A model generated the notes under the pieces. The model was not told the DNA's origin. It saw only the letters and a program-made list of their open reading frames with translations, and searched no databases. Below are positions 1-6,512 of a stretch of 6,626 nt of DNA, piece after piece (the first letter of the stretch is position 1; each line of letters opens with the position of its first letter). The position numbers and the translations under genes were made by a program. The stretch is taken from NCBI GenBank assembly GCA_022601215.1, contig JAHZIZ010000018.1, positions 1-6,626 on the forward strand. Reading direction: 5' to 3'. This DNA comes from Bacteroidota bacterium (GTDB lineage: Bacteria; Bacteroidota; Bacteroidia; Flavobacteriales; Flavobacteriaceae).

Positions 1-1
1 A

Positions 2-1150
2 ATCTACATTGGAAAATTACCTACGCACACTACCAATAGTACTTGGAGAGATGTAAAAGTATATAATAACCATGCATTTGTTGTAAGTGAAGCAGGTGGA
101 CATGGAATGCAAGTATTCGATCTTACTCGCTTAAGAACGGCAGACAACTTTCCTGTAACCTTTACAGAGGACGCTCACTCGAGTAGTTTTGGTAGCGCCC
201 ACAACATAGTTATCAATGAAGATACCGGTTATGCTTACCCTGTTGGAACTAGTTTATTCAATGGAGGAGCTGTATTTATTAATATCCAAGATCCGTTAAA
301 CCCAATTTTCGAAGGTGGATATGCTCAAGATGCCTATAGCCATGACGCTCAAGTAGTGACTTACAATGGTCCTGATTCTGAGCACGCGGGAAAAGAAATT
401 ATGATTGGTAGTAATGCAAATGAAGTTGTGGTGGTGGATATTACTGATAAAAGCAATCCTATTTCCCTTGGTACAACAAATTATCCAAATGTTGGATACA
501 CACACCAAGGCTGGTTTACAGAAGATCAAACATATTTTATTTTAGGAGACGAAGGAGATGAAAGTGATTTTGGATTCAACACTAGAACTATAGTATTTGA
601 CCTTACAGATCTTGACAACCCAACCTATGATTTTGCTTATTTAGGGGATACAGCAGCTATTGACCACAATGGGTATGTAGTAGGTGATAAGTATTACCTT
701 TCAAATTATTCAGCAGGTTTACGTGTTTTAGACATCTCAGATATCGCCAATGGAAACATTGAGTTAGAGGGATATTTCGACACTTTCCCAGCCAACAGCA
801 ATACCAATTTTAGTGGAGCTTGGAACGTTTATCCTTTCTTCGCTAGTGGAAACATCGTAATTAGCGGTGGCGGAGGAATGACTCTTGTGAAAGAAGGAGT
901 ATTAGGTCTTGAAGATCTAAAACAAAGTGCTTTCTCAATGTTTCCAAACCCAGCAACAAACCGTTTGACTATTTCTTCTGAAGACACAGGAATTACGAAT
1001 GTTGCAATCTTTAATGTGTTAGGACAAAAAGTATTAGACAATTCTTTTGCTTCTAACCTTACGGAAACACTTGATATTTCATCACTAAATACAGGAATGT
1101 ACTTGGTAACAATTAATAACAACACAACAAAGAGATTAGTTGTGAAATAA
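2..1150 (+). CDS. Choice-of-anchor B family protein with T9SS type A sorting domain (5' partial)
   Basis: The reading frame is open from the first complete codon, so the N-terminus and any signal peptide lie upstream; the first in-frame ATG at 107 is internal, because the preceding codons encode family-like sequence (WRDVKVYNNHAFVVSEAGGHG). About 382 residues are visible. At least four LVIVD-like propeller strands recur: VFINIQDPLNP, VVVVDITDKSNP, IVFDLTDLDNP and LRVLDISDI. Other family-like stretches are SHDAQVV, YTHQGWF and DHNGYVVGDKYYLSNYSAGL. A linker leads to a C-terminal domain at about 926-1147, with MFPNPATNRLTI, VAIFNVLGQKV, LDISSLNTGMYLVTI and a Lys/Arg-containing end, typical of T9SS type A sorting domains. 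In that system the domain is cleaved and cargo is released or anchored at the cell surface. The molecular function is unknown; the fold implies binding rather than catalysis. The next gene starts 10 bases downstream, so co-transcription with the MbnP/MbnH pair is likely. Family assignment is strong; role is inference. Confidence 0.9.
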   Translation: MYIGKLPTHTTNSTWRDVKVYNNHAFVVSEAGGHGMQVFDLTRLRTADNFPVTFTEDAHSSSFGSAHNIVINEDTGYAYPVGTSLFNGGAVFINIQDPLNPIFEGGYAQDAYSHDAQVVTYNGPDSEHAGKEIMIGSNANEVVVVDITDKSNPISLGTTNYPNVGYTHQGWFTEDQTYFILGDEGDESDFGFNTRTIVFDLTDLDNPTYDFAYLGDTAAIDHNGYVVGDKYYLSNYSAGLRVLDISDIANGNIELEGYFDTFPANSNTNFSGAWNVYPFFASGNIVISGGGGMTLVKEGVLGLEDLKQSAFSMFPNPATNRLTISSEDTGITNVAIFNVLGQKVLDNSFASNLTETLDISSLNTGMYLVTINNNTTKRLVVK

Positions 1151-1160
1151 GAATCACACT

Positions 1161-2639
1161 ATGCTATTGAAAAAGAAATTATACGTATTCGCATTTGTTC
1201 TTTCATTCTTTGCAACTGTAACAAGTTGTTCTAGTGATGACGGAAATCCCGAACCCCAAGCAATAGCAGGGTGTACGGATCCTGCTGCGCTCAATTACAA
1301 TCCTGATGCCACCGAAAGTGATGGCTCTTGTCAATATCCTGACCCAGATCCTAACGGTTTTCAGGGGGTAGTTGATTATGTAAAAACCTTCGGAGGTAGC
1401 GATATTGATGAAGCCAATGATGTTGTACAAGCTAACGACGGCAACTACGTCATCATTGGTTCCACCAAAAGTGTGGATGGAGATATTACCGATAAAAGCG
1501 ATCCAAGCTTAGATTTTTGGGTATTAAAAGTAGACCCACAAGGGAACGTTATTTGGAGTAAAACCTACGGGGGAGCTAATGATGACGAAGGTTTTTCCAT
1601 TAATAAAACTGACGATGGAGGTTACATCCTATCAGGATATAGTCGAAGCAGCGGCGGAGACAATTGTGGAGGTTCTGGTGATGTTTGTGAAAATGGAGGT
1701 TTTCAAGATTTCTGGATTGCAAAAATTGATGGTAGCGGAACATTACAATGGGAAACTAGCCATGGGTTTTTAGGTGGAGAACAATGCCTAGGGGCTATAC
1801 AAACAAACGATGGTGGATACTTCGCTGTCGGATTTTTAGACCTTCAAGGAAGTGGAGGAGCAGGAGAAGATTTTAATGGATCTTCATCTAGAGGTTCTTT
1901 ACATGGCCTTGGAGAATATTGGGGTATCAAACTCGATGCAAACGGCAACAAAGAATGGAGACGTTTTTATGGAGGAACAAATAACGATCGTGCCTATGAC
2001 GTACTCCAAACTCCAGACAACGGATACATTATGGCTGGTGCAGCAGAAAGTAATGATTTCGATATAACGGATGACAAGGGTTCCTATGACTACTGGGTCA
2101 CAAAAATTTCTGAGACCGGGGAACTTCAATGGGCCAAATCGTATGGTGGTTCAGAAATAGACAACTGTTTTAGCATTGCTCCTACTGAAGATGGTAACTA
2201 TATCATTGTTGGAGATACAAGAAGTAATGATCAGGACGTTTCAACTGCGAAAGGTAATGCAGACTTATGGGGCGTTAAACTTTCCGGCAATAATGGAAAC
2301 ATTATATGGGAAAAAAGTTTCGGAGGGACTCAATTTGAATCAGCAAGAGGTATTGAGCCAATGGCAAACAATAAATATGTTGTCTCTGGATCTTCAAGAA
2401 GTGCGGACGGAGACGTAGCTGAAAACAACGGACAAAATGATGCGTGGGTGATTGTCCTCAATGATCAAGGGGTTATTCAATTCGAAACGAACATTGGAGG
2501 ATCAGATCTAGACTTTGGAAATGCAGCCATAGAGACTACGGACAACAAGCTAATTCTAGTAGGTGAGACGGATAGTAATGACGGGGACATCACATTGAAT
2601 AAAGGAATCAAAGATCTCCTTCTAGTGAAAGTTAAATAA
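1161..2639 (+). CDS. Surface-type lipoprotein with Cys-rich CTDP/DGSC module and seven propeller-like repeats
   Basis: A 492-residue predicted lipoprotein. Residues 1-22 form a Lys-rich and hydrophobic signal peptide ending in lipobox VTSC, with Cys23 as the lipidation site. SSDD follows, resembling the acidic export signal known for surface lipoproteins in Bacteroidota. Residues 38-57 hold a short module beginning CTDPAALNYNPDA and ending DGSC; Cys38 and Cys57 could pair. From about residue 72 to the end there are seven repeats of roughly 55-75 residues. Each has a YGG/FGG-type start, a D(G/N)(G/N)Y(I/V)xxG core and a closing DxWxxKxDxxGxxxW strand. Seven units suggest a seven-bladed beta-propeller. 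Repeats 2 and 3 are longer, with Gly/Ser-rich inserts, the first carrying Cys169 and Cys176. No catalytic motif and no T9SS domain are visible. The start is supported by the signal peptide and the 10-base gap from the preceding stop. Ligand and function are unknown; position before the MbnP/MbnH pair suggests an envelope partner. Confidence 0.85.
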   Translation: MLLKKKLYVFAFVLSFFATVTSCSSDDGNPEPQAIAGCTDPAALNYNPDATESDGSCQYPDPDPNGFQGVVDYVKTFGGSDIDEANDVVQANDGNYVIIGSTKSVDGDITDKSDPSLDFWVLKVDPQGNVIWSKTYGGANDDEGFSINKTDDGGYILSGYSRSSGGDNCGGSGDVCENGGFQDFWIAKIDGSGTLQWETSHGFLGGEQCLGAIQTNDGGYFAVGFLDLQGSGGAGEDFNGSSSRGSLHGLGEYWGIKLDANGNKEWRRFYGGTNNDRAYDVLQTPDNGYIMAGAAESNDFDITDDKGSYDYWVTKISETGELQWAKSYGGSEIDNCFSIAPTEDGNYIIVGDTRSNDQDVSTAKGNADLWGVKLSGNNGNIIWEKSFGGTQFESARGIEPMANNKYVVSGSSRSADGDVAENNGQNDAWVIVLNDQGVIQFETNIGGSDLDFGNAAIETTDNKLILVGETDSNDGDITLNKGIKDLLLVKVK

Positions 2640-2675
2640 TATACAACTCAAATCAATATAATAAAAAAAAGAAAA

Positions 2676-3485
2676 ATGAAATTGCTTAAAAAAATTGCCC
2701 TATTCTCAATGACTGCCCTAGTTTTTGCAAGCTGTAAAAGTGATGATGATGGTGGAGATCCCGTAGCAAACACTACTGTGGATTTCACATTTACTCAAAA
2801 CTTTAATGGTGCCGCCATTGCAAACTCAGATTACGAAACAACAAACTACACCAACGAAAATGGTGAAGTATTAACCCTTTCTAAGTTAGTATACTTAGTT
2901 TCAGATGTGACCTTCACTGCAGCAGACGGAACCGTTTATGATGCTGGAGATTACAACTTAATTGATGCTCGAAATGGAACAAATGTAAATTTCACTCCAG
3001 GTATAGAAATACCTCAAGGAGATTACACAGTATCTTTCACTTTCGGTTTTGACGACGAAGACAATGACCTAGCCGGAGGATATCAAGATTTAAATTCATC
3101 AGATGGAAGTTGGGCAGTCCCTGATCCATTAGGTGGAGGATACCACTTCATGCGTATGGAAGGTATGTATACAAATTCTATAGGTAGTATCGAAAGTTTC
3201 CAATATCATACTATAAGAGCAAATAGTCACACTACATTGCCTCCAGGACCTGGAACTTTAGATGAGTTAATAGACACCTCTTTTGTTGTGAATCTTGGAA
3301 CTGTAACTATTGGTGCTGATACTGATATTGAAGTTCAAATGGACGTAGCAGAATGGTTTAAAAACCCTAACCAATGGGACTTAAACACTTGGTTCACGGT
3401 ATTAATGCCAAACTTTGACGCCCAAATGGACATGAACGAAAACGGAGCTGGAGTGTTTAGCTTAGGCACTGTTAATCAAAACTAA
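2676..3485 (+). CDS. MbnP family lipoprotein (putative copper-binding protein)
   Basis: A 269-residue predicted lipoprotein. The signal peptide ends in FASC (Cys20), then KSDDDGG, an acidic tail that suggests surface export. The mature part resembles the MbnP family. A beta strand opens it (VDFTFTQNFNG), followed by an N-G-E-x-L-x-L-S-K-L-V-Y-L-V-S-D-V segment at about 62-78. Next are the IPQGDYTVSFTFGFDDEDN strand (112-130), the GGYHFMRMEG segment (154-163), FQYHT (175-179) and a C-terminal DVAEWFKNP region (223-231). In methanotrophs MbnP is the substrate of the di-heme enzyme MbnH, which converts a Trp to kynurenine, and copper binding depends on that change. Trp146, Trp227, Trp234 and Trp239, and His157, His178 and His185, are the candidates here; which are used cannot be told from one sequence. 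The start follows an A-rich leader and gives a clean signal peptide. The MbnH-like gene begins 7 bases after its stop. Family call is fairly firm; copper binding is inferred. Confidence 0.83.
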   Translation: MKLLKKIALFSMTALVFASCKSDDDGGDPVANTTVDFTFTQNFNGAAIANSDYETTNYTNENGEVLTLSKLVYLVSDVTFTAADGTVYDAGDYNLIDARNGTNVNFTPGIEIPQGDYTVSFTFGFDDEDNDLAGGYQDLNSSDGSWAVPDPLGGGYHFMRMEGMYTNSIGSIESFQYHTIRANSHTTLPPGPGTLDELIDTSFVVNLGTVTIGADTDIEVQMDVAEWFKNPNQWDLNTWFTVLMPNFDAQMDMNENGAGVFSLGTVNQN

Positions 3486-3492
3486 TACTGAG

Positions 3493-4563
3493 ATGAGATT
3501 AGGAGTTCTTTGCCGTATATTATTGCTTGTTGTATTTCTTTCTTCCTGTGAAGATAAAGACGACAATCTGCAACAATATACAGCAACTCCTGCTCCCTTA
3601 GAAGTACCTCAACTCTTTGAGGACAATATCTTACCCCCAGTAATTCCAGATGACAATCCACAAACAGTGGAAGGGATTGCTCTTGGAAAGAAGTTGTTTT
3701 TCGACCCAATTCTTTCCCTCGACAACACCCAGGCGTGTGCAGATTGTCACCAACCAGAAAATTCTTTTTCAGACCCGAGGAGATTTAGTGTTGGCATAGA
3801 TGGAAGTCTTGGTACTAGACAATCTATGCCTCTCTTTAATATGGCATGGAACTTTAACGAAAAATTCTTCTGGGATGGACGTTCCGTTAGCCTAGAAGAA
3901 CAAATTTTTCAACCCGTTACCAATCCTATTGAAATGGATAATACATGGCCTAATGTAGAAAACTCATTGCAAGACCATGCCGACTATCCTGCCCTTTTTG
4001 AAGAAGCATTTGGATCAACACAAATAGATTCCGTGAATGTTAGTCGGGCTATTGCACAATTTTTAAGAACCCTAGTTTCTGCCAATTCGAAATTTGATCG
4101 TGCCGAACTCGGACTTGAACCATTGACTCCACAAGAACAAAATGGACTTAACATTTATCTAGATGAAGGACGCGGTGATTGTTTCCATTGTCATGGATTG
4201 CCTAATAATCCTCTTTGGACTGATAATATATTCCACAACAACGGGATGGATGAAATCATTACTGATCTAGGTTTTGGAGATGTTTCAGGGGACCCTAGAG
4301 AATTTGGTCATTTTAAGACGCCCTCGCTTCGCAACCTTGCATTTACGGCTCCATATATGCACGATGGTAGATTTGCTACCCTGGATGAGGTTATTGATCA
4401 CTATAGCGAAGGATTGGTCTTTTCGGAAACCATTGATCCTCTTATGAAAGCGGTTAGCACAGGTGGTGTTGCCCTTACCGATGGTGACAAAGCTGATCTT
4501 AAAGCATTTTTGCTTTCCCTCTCAGATCCAAGTTTCATAAACAATCCTGATTTTCAGGAATAA
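3493..4563 (+). CDS. MbnH-like di-heme cytochrome c peroxidase/MauG family lipoprotein
   Basis: A 356-residue exported di-heme enzyme. The signal peptide ends in LSSC (Cys19), then EDKDD, so it is probably lipid-anchored in the envelope. The N-terminal heme domain has GKKLFFDP (65-72), heme motif CADCH (82-86), FFWDGR with Trp127 in the place of the electron-relay Trp between the hemes, and NPIEM with Glu147. The C-terminal domain has heme motif CFHCH (230-234), TPSLRN (276-281) and PYMHDGRF (287-294). Counting from HDG, Tyr304 falls where classical peroxidases carry the Met axial ligand and where MauG has Tyr. MauG and MbnH use a high-valent di-heme state to oxidise residues of partner proteins, while classical members reduce hydrogen peroxide to water. 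The Tyr and the MbnP-like gene 7 bases upstream favour the first role. Length fits the family. A plain peroxidase remains possible. It closes the four-gene block; no clear terminator follows. Confidence 0.88.
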   Translation: MRLGVLCRILLLVVFLSSCEDKDDNLQQYTATPAPLEVPQLFEDNILPPVIPDDNPQTVEGIALGKKLFFDPILSLDNTQACADCHQPENSFSDPRRFSVGIDGSLGTRQSMPLFNMAWNFNEKFFWDGRSVSLEEQIFQPVTNPIEMDNTWPNVENSLQDHADYPALFEEAFGSTQIDSVNVSRAIAQFLRTLVSANSKFDRAELGLEPLTPQEQNGLNIYLDEGRGDCFHCHGLPNNPLWTDNIFHNNGMDEIITDLGFGDVSGDPREFGHFKTPSLRNLAFTAPYMHDGRFATLDEVIDHYSEGLVFSETIDPLMKAVSTGGVALTDGDKADLKAFLLSLSDPSFINNPDFQE

Positions 4564-4574
4564 ATTCATTCCTT

Positions 4575-4589
4575 TTAACTTTCTGTTAA
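4575..4589. repeat. Short inverted repeat TTAAC-N5-GTTAA downstream of the di-heme gene
   Basis: A perfect 5-bp inverted repeat with a 5-base spacer (TTTCT) begins 12 bases after the di-heme gene stop. It is AT-rich and is not followed by a T-tract, so it is a poor intrinsic terminator. It may be a weak transcription end, an operator half-site pair for the downstream suf genes, or chance in AT-rich DNA. Confidence 0.25.
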
Positions 4590-4637
4590 TTATTACATAA
4601 ATCTATAGAAGCATAGACTATAATTGTCGTAAGGCTA

Positions 4638-4667
4638 TGGTTTAAATTTCTAATTACAGTATATTTG
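4638..4667 (+). promoter_or_regulatory. Predicted Bacteroidota-type promoter for the suf genes
   Basis: TATATTTG at 4660-4667 is an exact match to the Bacteroidota -7 element TAnnTTTG. The -33 element (TTG or TTTG) is weak: TGG at 4638-4640 is one base off, with a 19-base spacer. Transcription would start near 4674, leaving a leader of about 20 bases before the ATG at 4697. This is the only gap over 100 bases in the window and separates two functionally distinct gene groups, which supports a promoter here. The rest of the 133-base gap is AT-rich. It has several related short elements (CTATAG, CATAG, CTATA, CTATG between 4603 and 4639) that could be regulator contacts, but I recognise no known operator. 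Confidence 0.55.
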
Positions 4668-4696
4668 CAGTCCTAATTTAGAACAAATCTATATTA

Positions 4697-5026
4697 ATGA
4701 TAAAGGTTAGTGATACAGCAAAAACAAAGATTTCACAACTCATGACCGAAGAAGGGTTTAGTGTTGAGACTGACTTTGTGCGTGTTGGCGTGAAGAGTGG
4801 AGGCTGTTCGGGTTTATCCTATGAGCTAGATTTCGACAATAAAGAGTCTGAAACTGATAAACTTTTTGAAGACAATCAAGTAAAAATAGTAGTAGATAAA
4901 AAGAGTTTTCTGTACCTCGTAGGAACCACCTTAGAGTACAGTGGCGGACTGAATGGAAAAGGATTTGTGTTTAACAATCCAAATGCAAACAGAACCTGGG
5001 GGTGTGGAGAGAGTTTTTCTCTATAA
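4697..5026 (+). CDS. sufA: SufA/IscA/HesB-type iron-sulfur carrier protein
   Basis: A 109-residue A-type carrier, the usual size for the family. It would receive or carry Fe-S clusters or iron and deliver them to apo-proteins in the cytoplasm. Family features are a VSDTAKTKI start, [17 protein letters not shown] (28-44) with the first conserved Cys37, the [12 protein letters not shown] segment (70-81), and [11 protein letters not shown] (87-97) before the C-terminal loop. In E. coli IscA and SufA that loop carries CGC, giving three cluster-binding cysteines. Here it reads TWGCGESF, so Trp101 replaces the first of the pair and only Cys37 and Cys103 remain. The codon is TGG, one base from TGC or TGT, so true divergence and sequence error are both possible. 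It is the first gene after the predicted promoter, and sufB starts 20 bases after its stop, so it belongs to the SUF operon. The symbol rests on this context; iscA-like would also be fair. Confidence 0.9.
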   Translation: MIKVSDTAKTKISQLMTEEGFSVETDFVRVGVKSGGCSGLSYELDFDNKESETDKLFEDNQVKIVVDKKSFLYLVGTTLEYSGGLNGKGFVFNNPNANRTWGCGESFSL

Positions 5027-5046
5027 TATTTTCTGATAAAAGGACT

Positions 5047-6495
5047 ATGAACAAGTATACCGAAGACGATTTAAAGAAAGAACTCGAAACCAAAGAATAC
5101 GAGTATGGATTCTATACTGATATAGAATCTGACACCTTTCCTGTAGGGCTTAATGAAGATATTGTGCGTGCTATTTCAAAGAAGAAAGAGGAACCACAAT
5201 GGATGACCGACTGGCGATTGGAAGCTTTTAGAGTTTGGCAAGATATGGAAGAACCCGAATGGGCCAATGTCCAATATGAAAAGCCGAATTTTCAAAATAT
5301 TTCTTACTATTCGGCGCCTAATAAAAAAGCAAAATACGATAGTATTGATGATGTAGATCCAGAGCTATTGGAAACTTTCAATAAACTCGGAATCTCGCTA
5401 GATGAGCAAAAGAAATTAGCAGGTGTTGCCGTAGATATCGTAATGGACTCCGTTTCGGTAGCAACTACGTTTAAAGACACCTTGGCCAAAAAAGGTATTA
5501 TATTTTGTTCTATTTCAGAAGCTATAAAAGATCATCCTGAATTAGTTCAAAAATATATTGGTTCTGTAGTACCACAAAAAGATAATTTTTACGCAGCCCT
5601 TAACAGTGCTGTCTTTAGTGATGGATCTTTCTGCTACATTCCTAAAGGAGTTCGTTGTCCTATGGAATTATCTACCTATTTCCGAATCAATCAGGCCGGA
5701 ACAGGACAGTTTGAAAGAACTCTCGTTATTGCAGACCAAGGTAGTTATGTTAGTTATTTAGAAGGCTGTACTGCGCCGTCTCGTGACGAAAATCAGCTAC
5801 ACGCTGCGGTTGTTGAGCTTATTGCTTTAGATGACTCTGAAATAAAGTATTCTACAGTACAAAACTGGTTTCCTGGAAACAAAGAAGGAAAAGGTGGTGT
5901 TTTCAATTTTGTAACCAAGCGTGGTATTTGCGAAAAAAATGCAAAAATTTCCTGGACTCAGGTAGAGACAGGGAGCGCCGTTACTTGGAAATATCCTAGT
6001 TGTATCTTAAAAGGGGATTACTCAATTGGAGAGTTCTATTCCATTGCTGTGACTAACAACTTTCAACAAGCCGATACTGGAACCAAAATGGTTCATCTAG
6101 GTAAAAATACCCGAAGTACTATTATTTCTAAAGGAATATCTGCAGGACAATCTCAAAATAGCTATCGAGGTCTTGTAAAAATAAATTCCCGAGCAGACAA
6201 TGCAAGAAATTTTTCGCAATGTGATTCTCTTCTGATGGGAAACAATTGTGGAGCGCACACCTTCCCATACATTGAAGCTAATAATAAAAGCGCTCAGGTT
6301 GAGCACGAGGCCACAACAAGTAAAATAGGTGAAGATCAAATCTTTTACTGTAACCAACGTGGTATAGACACTGAAAAGGCCATCGCTCTTATTGTGAATG
6401 GCTTTAGTAAAGAAGTACTAAATAAACTCCCTATGGAATTTGCTGTTGAAGCGCAAAAGCTATTAGAAATTAGCCTAGAAGGTTCTGTAGGATAA
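5047..6495 (+). CDS. sufB: SufB, Fe-S cluster assembly scaffold subunit
   Basis: SufB is the scaffold subunit of the cytoplasmic SufBC2D complex, on which Fe-S clusters are built with sulfur from SufS and its partner and ATP hydrolysis by SufC. The 482-residue product is full length. The chosen ATG gives MNKYTEDDL; the frame is open further upstream to an ATG at 5002, but that part overlaps sufA and is not SufB-like. Typical segments are [13 protein letters not shown] (49-61), [19 protein letters not shown] (191-209), YLEGCTAP (237-244), [13 protein letters not shown] (273-285), [16 protein letters not shown] (381-396) and [13 protein letters not shown] (401-413), then [13 protein letters not shown] (419-431). 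From memory of E. coli numbering, with a constant offset of 13, Cys241 matches the sulfur-accepting Cys254, Cys392 matches Cys405, and His420/Glu421 match His433/Glu434 at the SufB-SufD interface. All are present, so it should be active. It is 20 bases downstream of the carrier gene, with an AAAAGGA stretch only 2 bases before the ATG, too close for a normal ribosome site. Confidence 0.97.
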   Translation: MNKYTEDDLKKELETKEYEYGFYTDIESDTFPVGLNEDIVRAISKKKEEPQWMTDWRLEAFRVWQDMEEPEWANVQYEKPNFQNISYYSAPNKKAKYDSIDDVDPELLETFNKLGISLDEQKKLAGVAVDIVMDSVSVATTFKDTLAKKGIIFCSISEAIKDHPELVQKYIGSVVPQKDNFYAALNSAVFSDGSFCYIPKGVRCPMELSTYFRINQAGTGQFERTLVIADQGSYVSYLEGCTAPSRDENQLHAAVVELIALDDSEIKYSTVQNWFPGNKEGKGGVFNFVTKRGICEKNAKISWTQVETGSAVTWKYPSCILKGDYSIGEFYSIAVTNNFQQADTGTKMVHLGKNTRSTIISKGISAGQSQNSYRGLVKINSRADNARNFSQCDSLLMGNNCGAHTFPYIEANNKSAQVEHEATTSKIGEDQIFYCNQRGIDTEKAIALIVNGFSKEVLNKLPMEFAVEAQKLLEISLEGSVG

Positions 6496-6512
6496 CCCAA
6501 ATATAAATACCC

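Noticed and set aside
107..109. ATG at 107 as the start of the first gene
   Set aside because: The same frame is open from base 2, and the upstream codons encode sequence that continues the anchor-B family pattern, so the gene is cut by the window edge.
2640..2675. A promoter in the 36-base gap before the MbnP gene
   Set aside because: The gap is A-rich and shows no TAnnTTTG element, so read-through from the preceding gene is more likely.
3482..3709. Minus-strand 75-codon frame over the start of the di-heme gene
   Set aside because: It lies wholly opposite a well-supported gene, has no recognisable motif or signal, and looks like a shadow frame. The other minus-strand and short frames inside the large genes were set aside for the same reason.
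2676..4563. A full methanobactin operon
   Set aside because: No short precursor peptide gene, MbnB/MbnC-like biosynthesis gene or MbnT-like receptor is visible within the window. Only the MbnP/MbnH-type pair is present.
3493..4563. True MauG of methylamine dehydrogenase maturation
   Set aside because: No methylamine dehydrogenase subunit genes are nearby, and the adjacent MbnP-like gene gives a better partner.
4575..4589. TTAAC-N5-GTTAA as an intrinsic terminator
   Set aside because: The stem is only 5 bp, AT-rich, and lacks a following T-tract, so I list it only as a low-confidence repeat.
5002..5046. N-terminal extension of SufB starting at 5002
   Set aside because: It overlaps the sufA coding region, reads as unrelated sequence, and the ATG at 5047 gives a SufB of normal length and start.
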